Assembly: GCF_027920745.1 (NCBI RefSeq)
Contig: NZ_JAQIBB010000068.1
Location: 9,347 to 73,346, forward strand
Source: Gallibacterium faecale
Lineage (GTDB): Bacteria; Pseudomonadota; Gammaproteobacteria; Enterobacterales; Pasteurellaceae
Direction of reading: 5' to 3'
Length of the DNA: 64,000 nt
Numbering within the stretch: position 1 is the stretch's first letter; the number at the start of each line of letters is the position of its first letter. The translations under genes and the position numbers were made by a program. The notes beneath the pieces were generated by a model. The model was not told where the DNA came from. It saw only the letters and a program-made list of their open reading frames with translations, and did no database searches. Of this stretch, positions 17,880-26,900 are shown in pieces.

Positions 17880-18443
17880 TTATTCTGTTTTTGAATCTGA
17901 ATATAAACGGCGTTGTAATTGATAATTTTGGAGAATTTCATTTAACCGTTTATTTTGTTGTTCAAGTTGCTCTTTGCTTGGTACGTTCTTATGGGAAACA
18001 TTATAGCTAACTTCTTGAACTGATTGAGTAAAAGGTAAGGTTTGTAATGCCGGAGAAATAGTGACATCACTATTTTTATCTTTATTTAATGTTTGAATAC
18101 TAAACACAGCAATTAAGCAAACGCTCGCAGCCACTGCAGTTTGTAAGATTGGCGCAAAATATTTTTTAGTTTTAGAGAAAAAGGAAACTTTTGGTGGAAC
18201 AACGGTTTCTGGAGCTGGTTGCTCTTGTAATTGAATAGTTGGTTCATCTTCAATAAGTTTTGCCATTTTCTCAGTAAATGAGGCATCAAGGATAATAGGA
18301 CTTTCATTACGCATTACTGCACGAGCAATATGCAAAGTTGTCCATGTTTTTTGCAATTCTTGGTCTTGGCAAAGATCTTCAACGAAGTCACGTCTGACTT
18401 CCTCACCATCCATATAAGCTGAAAGTTGTTCTTTGTGTTGCAT
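17880..18443 (-). CDS. rseA: Anti-sigma-E factor RseA
   Basis: Single-pass inner-membrane protein that sequesters sigma-E; stress triggers DegS and RseP cleavage. The cytoplasmic N-terminal domain (HKEQLSAYMDGEEV at the start) resembles E. coli RseA, a transmembrane helix lies around residues 100-118 (AVAASVCLIAVFSI) and a Gln-rich periplasmic tail follows. ATG at 18443 fits E. coli (MQKEQLSALMDGE); an upstream in-frame ATG would add a basic stretch with no counterpart. Length 187. It starts 24 bases after the rpoE stop. Confidence 0.92.
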   Translation of the reverse strand: MQHKEQLSAYMDGEEVRRDFVEDLCQDQELQKTWTTLHIARAVMRNESPIILDASFTEKMAKLIEDEPTIQLQEQPAPETVVPPKVSFFSKTKKYFAPILQTAVAASVCLIAVFSIQTLNKDKNSDVTISPALQTLPFTQSVQEVSYNVSHKNVPSKEQLEQQNKRLNEILQNYQLQRRLYSDSKTE

Positions 18444-18467
18444 AATTTTCCGCCCCTTCATCAAATC

Positions 18468-19043
18468 CTAATGTTTTATTAACGGTGCTAATTGGTTTTC
18501 AATGAATTCTCGTGCTCTGAAGATTCTAGAACGCACAGTACCCACAGGACAATCCATTATTTCGGCAATCTCTTCGTAACTCATGCCTTCAAGTTCACGT
18601 AATGTAATAGCTGTTTTTAATTCATCAGGAAGTGATTCGATAGTTTTAAAAACAATATCTTTCAGTTCATCTGATAGAGTTAAATTTTCAGGTGTATCAA
18701 TATTACGTAATCTTGAGCCTATTTCGTAACTTTCCGCATCTTCCGCTAAAAGATCTTCAGTTGGAGGACGTCTTCCTTGTGTCATCAGATAATTTTTAGC
18801 GGTATTTACTGCAATGCGATAAACCCAAGTATAAAAAGCGCTTTCTCCACGAAACGATTCTAAAGATCGATAGACTTTAATAAAGGTTTCTTGAACAACA
18901 TCAGGAATATCATTTGCTGATACATAGCGTGTTAACAATCCAGCGACTTTGTTTTGATAACGAGCGACCAACAAATTAAACGCTTTTTTATCACCTTGCT
19001 GTGCTTTTTCAACTAAAATTTGATCTGTTAGTTCTTCACTCAT
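18468..19043 (-). CDS. rpoE: RNA polymerase sigma-E factor
   Basis: ECF sigma factor of the envelope stress response. Regions 2 (DVVQETFIKVYRSLESFRG, near residues 51-69) and 4 (LPDELKTAITLRELEGMSYE near 130-149) are intact. The start at 19043 follows a GGAG site and gives 191 residues, identical in length to E. coli RpoE. A matching sigma-E promoter lies upstream, so the operon rpoE-rseA-rseB-rseC is autoregulated. Confidence 0.97.
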   Translation of the reverse strand: MSEELTDQILVEKAQQGDKKAFNLLVARYQNKVAGLLTRYVSANDIPDVVQETFIKVYRSLESFRGESAFYTWVYRIAVNTAKNYLMTQGRRPPTEDLLAEDAESYEIGSRLRNIDTPENLTLSDELKDIVFKTIESLPDELKTAITLRELEGMSYEEIAEIMDCPVGTVRSRIFRAREFIENQLAPLIKH

Positions 19044-19116
19044 GTAAGTGAAATCTCCATTCATCTATTTAATCTAACAGCTTCCTTGTTGTTACAGCAA
19101 GCAGTGCATCGAAGCG

Positions 19117-19143
19117 TTAGAGTTCGATTTTTGATAAAAGTTC
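19117..19143 (-). promoter_or_regulatory. Sigma-E-dependent autoregulatory promoter of rpoE
   Basis: On the minus strand the sequence reads GAACTT (19143-19138), a 16-base A-rich spacer and TCTAA (19121-19117). This matches the sigma-E consensus (GGAACTT / TCTRA) in elements and spacing and closely resembles the E. coli rpoE P2 promoter. It lies about 75 bases upstream of the rpoE start. Confidence 0.85.
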
Positions 19144-19169
19144 AAAAATTTTTAATAAAAATTTGTCTG

Positions 19170-19421
19170 TTAAAATGTTGGAAGTTTTTGTTTTATCAAG
19201 TCCACCATCTCTTGTAATGGTTGAGTTGGTGCTTTTTCTTGATTCATTAGCCAACGGAATAACTGAGGATCAGTATAGGTAAGTAATTCAATAAAAATAT
19301 CTTTTTGTTGATCAGATAGTTGATCAAAAACATTTTTATAAAAAGGCATAATCATCTTATCTAATTCCAACATCCCACGTCGACAATCCCACTCAATGCG
19401 TAATTTATTATATTGCTTCAT
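19170..19421 (-). CDS. sdhE: FAD assembly factor SdhE
   Basis: Small cytoplasmic all-helical protein that promotes covalent FAD attachment to SdhA and FrdA. The hallmark RGxxE motif is present (CRRGMLELD), followed by IMPF and DPQLFRWLMN, as in E. coli YgfY. ATG at 19421 aligns residue for residue with the E. coli N-terminus; a GTG 15 bases upstream is less likely. Length 83. The sigma-E promoter of rpoE begins less than 30 bases past its stop. Confidence 0.9.
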   Translation of the reverse strand: MKQYNKLRIEWDCRRGMLELDKMIMPFYKNVFDQLSDQQKDIFIELLTYTDPQLFRWLMNQEKAPTQPLQEMVDLIKQKLPTF

Positions 19422-19535
19422 TTTATTTATTTTCACCGTTTGAATGACTAGGGCATTATCTTATCAATTTTTGCTAAGAATAATGAAGAAGAATTAGTAG
19501 AGAATTATGATTGTTTGTTAAAATAATCCATCATT

Positions 19536-20282
19536 TTGGGGCAGTTTCAACGGAGGTGTATTATCGACAATTGGCAACGAGGGTTTGTATTACATCGCCG
19601 AGAATACAGTGAAACGAGTTTATTAGTTGATGTTTTTACAGAAAACTATGGCTGTATTACTTTATTGGCAAAAGGTGCTCGCTCAAAACGTTCCCCCTTA
19701 AAAAGTTTACTACAACCATTTACGCCGTTATTACTACGTTGGAGCGGACGTGGTCAATTAAAAGTATTAACCAAAGCAGAAGCGATTTCAGTCACACTCC
19801 CAATGAAGACCGTCGCGTTATATAGCGGTTTTTATGTGAATGAATTAGTGGCAAGAACGTTAGAACATGAGACTGCCTATCCGGAGTTATTCGAAGAATA
19901 TCTACGCTGTTTAACTGGATTAGCAACACACGGTGATCAAGTGGAAGCCATTTTACGCCGATTTGAGTTTGTTTTACTTAAGTCATTGGGCTATGGTGTT
20001 GATTTTGAACATTGTGCAGGTAGTGGCGAAGCCGTTATTGATAATATGACGTATCAATATCGTGAGGAGAAAGGGTTTATCGCTTCTCTATTAAAAGATA
20101 ATTTGACATTTTATGGTCGTGATTTACGTGCTTTTGCCCAGTTAACTTTTACCGAAAAAGAAACATTACAAGCAGCAAAACGTTTTACTCGCTTGGCATT
20201 GAAACCTTATTTAGGTAGTAAGCCATTAAAAAGTCGAGAATTATTCCAACAACATTTAAGTATTTTATATCCAACAAATTAA
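19536..20282 (+). CDS. recO: DNA repair protein RecO
   Basis: RecFOR-pathway mediator that anneals SSB-coated DNA and helps load RecA. An N-terminal OB fold (GFVLHRREYSETSLLVDVF) and a C-terminal helical domain are present. The first in-frame standard start is TTG at 19536, which has no ribosome-binding site. A perfect GGAGGTG at 19552-19558 lies inside this reading frame and points instead to a rare start (ATC at 19563, spacer 6, or ATT at 19560), giving a 239-residue protein like E. coli RecO (242). rlmD follows after eight bases. Confidence 0.93.
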   Translation: MGQFQRRCIIDNWQRGFVLHRREYSETSLLVDVFTENYGCITLLAKGARSKRSPLKSLLQPFTPLLLRWSGRGQLKVLTKAEAISVTLPMKTVALYSGFYVNELVARTLEHETAYPELFEEYLRCLTGLATHGDQVEAILRRFEFVLLKSLGYGVDFEHCAGSGEAVIDNMTYQYREEKGFIASLLKDNLTFYGRDLRAFAQLTFTEKETLQAAKRFTRLALKPYLGSKPLKSRELFQQHLSILYPTN

Positions 20283-20290
20283 ATTGAATT

Positions 20291-21613
20291 ATGGTCCTAT
20301 TTTATCGTAAGCCGACAAAAACAACACAACCTAGTAAAAACCGGATTGCAACAATCGAAGATGTAGATTATCAAGGGTTAGGTATTGCCAAGATTGATGG
20401 AAAAACGTGGTTTATCGAAAATGCGTTACCATCAGAAAAAGTGCAGTTTCAGGTGAAAGAAGAAAAACGGCAGTATGGTATTGGTAAAGCGGTAAAATGG
20501 CAAAATCGTTCTCCAATTAGGCAAGAGCCTATTTGTCGTTGGTATGCTCAGTGTGGTGGTTGTCAGATGCAACATCTCACTATAGAAGCACAGCGAGAGG
20601 CAAAACAACACGCATTATTGCGCCAATTACAAAAAATCTCGCCTGAAATTCAATATGAAAAAATGATTGTTGATGAAGCTTGGCATTATCGTCGCCGCGC
20701 CAAATTAAGCCTACAATATTCAACTGCAACAAAATCAGTAGAGCTTGGTTTTCGCCAACAACAAAGTAGTCAGTTAGTAAGTATTGATGAATGTCCAACT
20801 CTTGTTCCGCAATTATCTCAGCTGCTTGTACCATTACGCACATTATTTCAACAATGGCAACAACCTAAAAAGTTAGGCCATATTGAATTAGTTGCTGCAG
20901 ATAATGGTGTAGCAATGTTATTACGCCACTCGGGATCATTGACAGAGGAGGACAATCAACGGCTTACTCAGTTTGCGATATATCATCATGTAATGCTGTT
21001 TATCAGTGAGCAAGAAAATCAGGTGATTGCTAAGACAGAAGAATACCCTTATTACCAAATAGGAAACTTAAAATTACAATTCGATATTCGTGATTTTATT
21101 CAAATTAATGCTGCAATTAACCAACAGATGGTGGCGACAGCGCTTTCTTGGTTAGAGTTATCTGCGAATGATCGTGTCTTGGATCTGTTTTGTGGAATGG
21201 GAAATTTTAGTTTACCGCTCGCAGAGCAAGCAGCGTATGTTGTTGGGGTAGAAGGTGTGGTAGATATGGTAACGAAAGCGACAGCCAATGCACAGAGAAA
21301 TCAGCTAGATAATGTTGCTTTTTATCAAACGGATTTAGATAGCTCATTTGCTGATAAAATTTGGGCAAAAGAAAAGTTTAATAAAGTCTTATTAGATCCT
21401 CCTCGTTCAGGTGCATTATTTGCACTAAGCCATCTTCTTGAATTACAACCAGAAAAAATTCTTTATGTCTCTTGTAATCCAGCTACGTTGATTCGTGATG
21501 CTAAGATTTTAGTAGAAAATGGCTATCGTTTAGTGAAAAGTGCAATGATTGATATGTTTCCACAGACAGGGCATTTGGAGGGTATTACTTTGATGATTAA
21601 AGAGACTAAATGA
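20291..21613 (+). CDS. rlmD: 23S rRNA (uracil-1939-C5) methyltransferase RlmD
   Basis: SAM-dependent iron-sulfur methyltransferase making m5U1939 in 23S rRNA. An N-terminal TRAM domain is followed by the [4Fe-4S] cysteines (CRWYAQCGGC and a later DECP), the SAM-binding motif LDLFCGMGNFSLPLA and the catalytic cysteine in YVSCNPATL near the C-terminus. Length 440 (E. coli 433). In H. influenzae, as I recall, relA follows directly; here two accessory genes intervene. Confidence 0.95.
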   Translation: MVLFYRKPTKTTQPSKNRIATIEDVDYQGLGIAKIDGKTWFIENALPSEKVQFQVKEEKRQYGIGKAVKWQNRSPIRQEPICRWYAQCGGCQMQHLTIEAQREAKQHALLRQLQKISPEIQYEKMIVDEAWHYRRRAKLSLQYSTATKSVELGFRQQQSSQLVSIDECPTLVPQLSQLLVPLRTLFQQWQQPKKLGHIELVAADNGVAMLLRHSGSLTEEDNQRLTQFAIYHHVMLFISEQENQVIAKTEEYPYYQIGNLKLQFDIRDFIQINAAINQQMVATALSWLELSANDRVLDLFCGMGNFSLPLAEQAAYVVGVEGVVDMVTKATANAQRNQLDNVAFYQTDLDSSFADKIWAKEKFNKVLLDPPRSGALFALSHLLELQPEKILYVSCNPATLIRDAKILVENGYRLVKSAMIDMFPQTGHLEGITLMIKETK

Positions 21614-21655
21614 ATAGAATAGTGTGAAGAACCCAAAGTAGAAAGAGATATCAGT

Positions 21656-23695
21656 ATGAAATATATCAAATATAAGGTTGCAGAACTTTTATCTATTGAT
21701 GAAGAAGCGTTTCTTTCTGCGCTCTTTTTTCATACAGAAAAACAGTATTTAACAGAAAAATGGCATGATCAAGCCGAAGAAAAAGTTAAGTCATGGCAGG
21801 ACTGTTTACGCTTTTTTAAATACTATCTCTCTCATTATGATGCCGTTGCAGATATAGCAGAGGTACCAATTTGTTTTGAATACAATATTTTTGATGGAAC
21901 ATGGATTGATGCGATTATTGTTTGTAGTAATAAGTTAATTATTTTTGAATTTAAGAGTGGACAAGATACTCGATATGAAACATTAGTCTCACATAGAGCA
22001 CAGCTTTTAGGTTATTACAACAAAATTACGCGTTGTAATCGCGTTATCTGGGAAGAGTTAAAAAGAAATCCTAATTTTATTGTCGATAAATATCTCATAT
22101 ATACCAATCCCGCAATGCAAGGCAAAATTGAATCACTGGATTATATTAAGGTTTGTGATGAATTTATTGATGTATTGCGTAGTATTACAACTGCTGCTAC
22201 CGATGCACGAATTGAACAACTTTTAGAATTTGTTACCGAGATCGATATTACGACAACGGGGGTAATGAGGGATATCCTTAATAAGAAACTTCTGAGTGAG
22301 ATGTATGTTCAAGATGATAATGTGGTTACTTGTACTCGCATTATTGATCAAATCTATCACCACACTACAGACAGAAATCTTAATTTAATTTTTATCAAGG
22401 GCGCACCTGGCACTGGAAAAACTGGAACAGCATTTAGTTTATTAGAAAAATATCTTGATAAAGGTGCAAAATACGTTACAGGAAATGGAAATTTATCTGC
22501 AATTTTTAGCCAGATGATGAATGAAGACCATATTACTGGGGTTGAAGCTGCTGCAGTAGGTTCATTGCATAATTTATACGATGTCAATCTGTTTTGCGCT
22601 AAATATCAAGATGGAAAGTCATTAAGATTAGATAGCATCAAGAATAATCTTTTAATTATTGATGAAGCACAACGAATATGGAATCCAATCCAAATTGCTT
22701 TTTCAAAAAAGAATAAGTTGAATGAAGCACAAAAAGCATTCGTTTTAGAACGAGAAGTGTCAGAAGCAATGCTGGTTTTAAGAGCTGTTTGCCAAGCCAT
22801 TCATCAAGATAATTATAGCCGAACAGTTGTATTTTTACTCGGTTCGGGACAGGAGATTTATTTAGGTGAAGAAGATGGCGAAAAATATATTAAACAAGCA
22901 ATAGCCCATTTAAAAGGATTGTCTCTCTGCAAACCTATTAAGATTAATCTTTATGTGCCGACACAAGCAATGTATGCAGAATATGCTGATTTAGGGCATC
23001 ACTGCTACCTTGAAGCGGGATTATTGTTAGATAAAAATAAACGCAATCTTCATAGTGAAACCGCAATCAAATACGTTGATGCAATGATTGGTGATCAAAC
23101 GTTAGCGTTAAAAGAAAAGCTAACAGATATATTTTATATATTTGATGATTATTCTAGATTGGAAAAGATGATTCAATCGATCAATACCAAAGCATTTTCG
23201 ATAGGGATTGTTGCTAATGGTTTCGATACATTTACATATTGGGAAAAGCAAAATAAAGGGAAAAGTACGCCTATTTCCTACATCCAATTAAATCAGCAAA
23301 AGATTGTTAATTTGCATAAAAAGGACTTAAAACGCTTTTATCTAGATAAATCTTGTAACACGTTAAAAACATTTGCCAGCCAATTTGACTGCCAAGGGCT
23401 AGAACTCGATTATGTGATTGTTGTTTGGGGAACTAAGATGTTACGGCGCGGAGAGCAGTGGCGTTTTTCTTCTGATCCTATCAGGCCGATTGAAACTTAT
23501 TGTAATGAAGTGGATGTGTTACAACGCCAGTATCCACAATTAACATCGATCTTAAGTTTAGATAAAGAAGATATTAAACAGACATTTATTAGAAATTGCT
23601 ATCGGGTATTACTCACGCGAGCAAGGATTGCGACATACATCTATGTAGAAGATCAGGAAACGCGAGAATATTTGAGAAAAGTCATATCGGGATAG
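21656..23695 (+). CDS. DUF2075/Schlafen-like helicase with N-terminal nuclease-like domain
   Basis: Predicted multi-domain ATPase of 679 residues. Residues about 70-130 carry a PD-(D/E)XK/NERD-like signature: D85 (WIDAIIV), then E98 and K100 (IIFEFKSG). A superfamily-1 helicase core of the DUF2075 type follows: Walker A GAPGTGKTG (249-257), Walker B LLIIDEAQ (332-339), motif V-like QGLELDYV and motif VI-like RVLLTRAR (650-657). The combination suggests DNA or RNA cleavage driven by ATP and is common in phage-defence loci, but I know no proven function for this gene. The gap to rlmD is 42 bases; the Nudix gene follows after three bases. Confidence 0.8.
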   Translation: MKYIKYKVAELLSIDEEAFLSALFFHTEKQYLTEKWHDQAEEKVKSWQDCLRFFKYYLSHYDAVADIAEVPICFEYNIFDGTWIDAIIVCSNKLIIFEFKSGQDTRYETLVSHRAQLLGYYNKITRCNRVIWEELKRNPNFIVDKYLIYTNPAMQGKIESLDYIKVCDEFIDVLRSITTAATDARIEQLLEFVTEIDITTTGVMRDILNKKLLSEMYVQDDNVVTCTRIIDQIYHHTTDRNLNLIFIKGAPGTGKTGTAFSLLEKYLDKGAKYVTGNGNLSAIFSQMMNEDHITGVEAAAVGSLHNLYDVNLFCAKYQDGKSLRLDSIKNNLLIIDEAQRIWNPIQIAFSKKNKLNEAQKAFVLEREVSEAMLVLRAVCQAIHQDNYSRTVVFLLGSGQEIYLGEEDGEKYIKQAIAHLKGLSLCKPIKINLYVPTQAMYAEYADLGHHCYLEAGLLLDKNKRNLHSETAIKYVDAMIGDQTLALKEKLTDIFYIFDDYSRLEKMIQSINTKAFSIGIVANGFDTFTYWEKQNKGKSTPISYIQLNQQKIVNLHKKDLKRFYLDKSCNTLKTFASQFDCQGLELDYVIVVWGTKMLRRGEQWRFSSDPIRPIETYCNEVDVLQRQYPQLTSILSLDKEDIKQTFIRNCYRVLLTRARIATYIYVEDQETREYLRKVISG

Positions 23696-23698
23696 TCT

Positions 23699-24085
23699 AT
23701 GAAAACAATTCGAGTCGTTGCCGCAGTTATCCATCAAGAAAAGCAGGTATTTGCAACAGCCAGAGGGTATGGTGATTTTAAGGGATTATGGGAATTTCCG
23801 GGTGGGAAAATTGAAGTAGGCGAAAGTGCACAGCAAGCTTTAGTCAGAGAGATAAAAGAAGAACTTAATCTTAATATTCAAGTTGGTGAATTGATTGATA
23901 CAGTTGAGTATGATTATCCAACATTTCATCTTTCAATGGATTGTTTTTGGGCAACTATCATTAGTGGGAAGTTAATGCTTAAAGAAGCTGAAGCTGGAAA
24001 ATGGCTAACAAAGAATACATTGGATTCAGTAGTATGGGTACCTGCGGATATATTAATTCTTGATCGGATTCGCGATAATTTATAG
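23699..24085 (+). CDS. Nudix hydrolase, MutT-like (deoxy)nucleoside triphosphate pyrophosphohydrolase
   Basis: Cytoplasmic Nudix hydrolase of 128 residues. The Nudix box is complete (GGKIEVGES, REIKEELNLNI), and length and the IRVVAAVI start resemble MutT/NTP-PPase proteins that clean oxidised or non-canonical nucleotides. It starts three bases after the helicase stop and is surely co-expressed with it. Whether it acts in general housekeeping or as a nucleotide-processing partner of the helicase cannot be told from sequence. Confidence 0.85.
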   Translation: MKTIRVVAAVIHQEKQVFATARGYGDFKGLWEFPGGKIEVGESAQQALVREIKEELNLNIQVGELIDTVEYDYPTFHLSMDCFWATIISGKLMLKEAEAGKWLTKNTLDSVVWVPADILILDRIRDNL

Positions 24086-24306
24086 AGCCAGATAGAATAA
24101 AATATCCACATCATTTGATAAGGTTGTATCATAGATTTTCTTTTGTAAAAGCATAGATTAAACAACAGAATTGATATATTTTAAGAAAATAATTTAATCT
24201 AATTTTGAGTGTTTAAAGAAAATACTGGGCAGCAAGATTTCCGATGTGATCGGGATGGTGGTTTTGCTGAAAATTTAGACAGATAGTCAAATACAGGAAC
24301 GAGAAG

Positions 24307-26532
24307 ATGGTTGCAGTAAGAGAAATACATTTAAAAAATTTAAAGGGTTTTGTTTTTGATGAATGGCTAAATACTTTGGCAATTACACCACGAACTAAAG
24401 AAGCCCTTACCAAAGCGTGGCGCTATCTTGAACCAAAAATTGCAGAAAATGAATACGCTAAAGATATTGTATCGAGTAGCGTTGAAATGGTTTCGATTCT
24501 GACTGAATTAAATATGGATGAAAGTACGCTCGTTGCTGCGTTATTCTTTCCGTTAGTTGAAAATCAGATTATCTCTCTAGAAGACTTACAAATAGAGTTC
24601 GGCAAAAATATTGAACGCTTAGTACGTGGTGTATTTGAAATGGATAATATTCGCCAATTAAATACTTCACGTGGTGCGGATAGTGTGCAAATCGACAATA
24701 TTCGCCGGATGCTATTAGCGATGGTTGAAGATTTCCGTTGTGTTGTAATCAAATTAGCAGAACGTATTACCTTCCTACGCACAGCGGATAGTCGAGTTAG
24801 TGAAGAGGATAAAGTTTTAGCTGCCAAAGAGTGTTCCAATATCTATGCACCACTGGCTAACCGCTTAGGGATTGGACAACTTAAATGGGAATTAGAAGAT
24901 TACTGTTTCCGTTATCTCCACCCAGCACAATATCGTCACATTGCCAACCAATTACATGAACGCCGTTTAGAACGTGAACAATATATCCAAGACTTTGTAA
25001 AAGAACTCACAGGTTATTTAAAAGAGAGTATCAGTGAGGTAGAGGTTTATGGGCGACCGAAGCACATTTATAGCATTTGGCGCAAAATGCAGAAGAAAAA
25101 TTTAGCCTTTGGTGATCTTTACGATATTCGTGCAGTGCGAGTTATTGTTCAGAAATTACAAGATTGTTATGCCGCATTGGGGATCGTGCATACCCACTTT
25201 AAACACCTGCCTAAAGAGTTTGATGACTATATTGCTAATCCAAAACCTAATGGTTATCAATCGATCCATACTGTAGTGTTAGGGCAAGGTGGTAAGCCGA
25301 TTGAAGTACAAATTCGTACACAAAAAATGCATGATGATGCCGAACTTGGGGTTGCAGCTCACTGGAAATACAAAGAGGGAGCAACAGCAGGGCGTAGTGG
25401 TTATGAAGAAAAAATTGCGTGGTTGCGTAAACTTTTAGCGTGGCAAGATGATTTAGCTGATTCTGGCGAAGTGTTAGCTGAAATGCGTAGTCAGGTGTTT
25501 GATGATCGGGTGTATGTGTTTACGCCAAAAGGTGAGGTAATTGATTTACCGACAGGTTCAACACCATTAGACTTTGCTTATACTATCCACAGTGAAATTG
25601 GTCATCGTTGTATCGGAGCAAAAGTCGCAGGGCGGATTGTACCATTCACCTACCAATTACAGATGGGTGATCAAATTGAAGTAATTACACAGAAGAATCC
25701 AAACCCAAGTCGAGATTGGTTAAATCCGAATTTAGGCTTTGTGCATACTGCACGAGCGCGAGCAAAGATTCATGCTTGGTTTAAAAAATTAGATCGTGAC
25801 AAAAATATTCCGGCTGGTCGCGAAATGTTAGAAAGTGAAATGAATCGGATTGGGCTTACCCAAAAACAGATCGAACAGTATGCGTTACCTCGTTATAACT
25901 TACGCAATTTAGAGGATCTTTATGCAGGTATTGGTGGCGGAGATATTAAATTAAATCAATTAATTAACTTCCTACAAAGTAAGTTATTAAAGCCATCTGT
26001 TGAAGAAATAGATGAAGAAATCCTCAAACATATTTCAAATAAATCAGCGAATAATAGCCAACAACAAAAAGAGAAGAAAAAAGGTCATGTTGTCGTTGAA
26101 GGTGTTGGTAATTTAATGCATCATATCGCACGCTGCTGCCAGCCGATACCTGGTGATGATATTGTGGGCTATATTACACAAGGTCGCGGGATTTCCATTC
26201 ACCGTTCGGATTGTGATCAATTAGCTGAATTACAGGCAGCAAATCCAGAAAGGGTCGTTGAAGCCCTTTGGGGAGATAATTATTCATGTGGTGTACATGT
26301 GGGTATTCGTATCATATCAAGTGACCGTAACGGGTTGTTACGTGATATTACAACGGTGTTGGCGAATGAAAAAGTTAGCGTTTTAGGGGTAAGTAGCCGT
26401 AGCGATACAAAACGCCAAGTAGCCACGATTGATATGCAAATTGAATTAAATAATGTACAGATGCTAAGTAAGATTCTCTCTCGACTCGCAAAATTAGATG
26501 ATGTCATTGAAGCGAAACGAATTACCAATTAA
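24307..26532 (+). CDS. relA: GTP pyrophosphokinase RelA
   Basis: Ribosome-associated (p)ppGpp synthetase of the stringent response. The N-terminal hydrolase domain is degenerate: the HD pair is replaced by FP (ALFFPLVEN), as in other monofunctional RelA proteins. The synthetase domain (GRPKHIYSIWRKM, DLYDIRAVRV), TGS domain (VYVFTPKGEVIDLPTGSTPL), the zinc/CC segment (HHIARCCQPIPGDDIVGY) and a C-terminal ACT domain follow. Length 741 (E. coli 744). The 220-base gap upstream probably holds its promoter, but I cannot name one. Confidence 0.97.
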   Translation: MVAVREIHLKNLKGFVFDEWLNTLAITPRTKEALTKAWRYLEPKIAENEYAKDIVSSSVEMVSILTELNMDESTLVAALFFPLVENQIISLEDLQIEFGKNIERLVRGVFEMDNIRQLNTSRGADSVQIDNIRRMLLAMVEDFRCVVIKLAERITFLRTADSRVSEEDKVLAAKECSNIYAPLANRLGIGQLKWELEDYCFRYLHPAQYRHIANQLHERRLEREQYIQDFVKELTGYLKESISEVEVYGRPKHIYSIWRKMQKKNLAFGDLYDIRAVRVIVQKLQDCYAALGIVHTHFKHLPKEFDDYIANPKPNGYQSIHTVVLGQGGKPIEVQIRTQKMHDDAELGVAAHWKYKEGATAGRSGYEEKIAWLRKLLAWQDDLADSGEVLAEMRSQVFDDRVYVFTPKGEVIDLPTGSTPLDFAYTIHSEIGHRCIGAKVAGRIVPFTYQLQMGDQIEVITQKNPNPSRDWLNPNLGFVHTARARAKIHAWFKKLDRDKNIPAGREMLESEMNRIGLTQKQIEQYALPRYNLRNLEDLYAGIGGGDIKLNQLINFLQSKLLKPSVEEIDEEILKHISNKSANNSQQQKEKKKGHVVVEGVGNLMHHIARCCQPIPGDDIVGYITQGRGISIHRSDCDQLAELQAANPERVVEALWGDNYSCGVHVGIRIISSDRNGLLRDITTVLANEKVSVLGVSSRSDTKRQVATIDMQIELNNVQMLSKILSRLAKLDDVIEAKRITN

Positions 26533-26540
26533 GGAATATT

Positions 26541-26897
26541 ATGCAGAAATATACTGGACTTACGCATTTCTTCAAAGCCGCGAAATATTCAATGCAAGGG
26601 CTACGTGCAGCATTTAAGCATGAAGCGGCTTTTCGCCATGAAGTCGGGGCGGCAATTATTTTAATCCCATTAGCGTTTTTCTTAGGGAAAAGCAAAATTG
26701 AAATTGCAATTATGGTGGCTTCGGTATTGATGGTGTTTGCGATTGAATTACTTAATAGCGGTTTAGAAGCGATTGTCGATCGTGTCGGTAAAGAGTATCA
26801 CGAACTATCCGGGCGCGCGAAAGATCTTGGATCAGCAGCCGTATTTGTGGCGATGGTAACTTGCGGTTTAGTTTGGTTAATCATTTTATTTGGATAA
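26541..26897 (+). CDS. dgkA: Diacylglycerol kinase
   Basis: Small inner-membrane kinase that phosphorylates diacylglycerol released during osmoregulated glucan or LPS decoration, returning it to phospholipid synthesis. Three transmembrane helices and the family signature (AIELLNSGLEAIVDRVG) are present. Length 118 matches E. coli (122). It lies eight bases after relA and three before murB; the order relA-dgkA fits H. influenzae as I recall it. Confidence 0.95.
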   Translation: MQKYTGLTHFFKAAKYSMQGLRAAFKHEAAFRHEVGAAIILIPLAFFLGKSKIEIAIMVASVLMVFAIELLNSGLEAIVDRVGKEYHELSGRAKDLGSAAVFVAMVTCGLVWLIILFG

Positions 26898-26900
26898 GTC

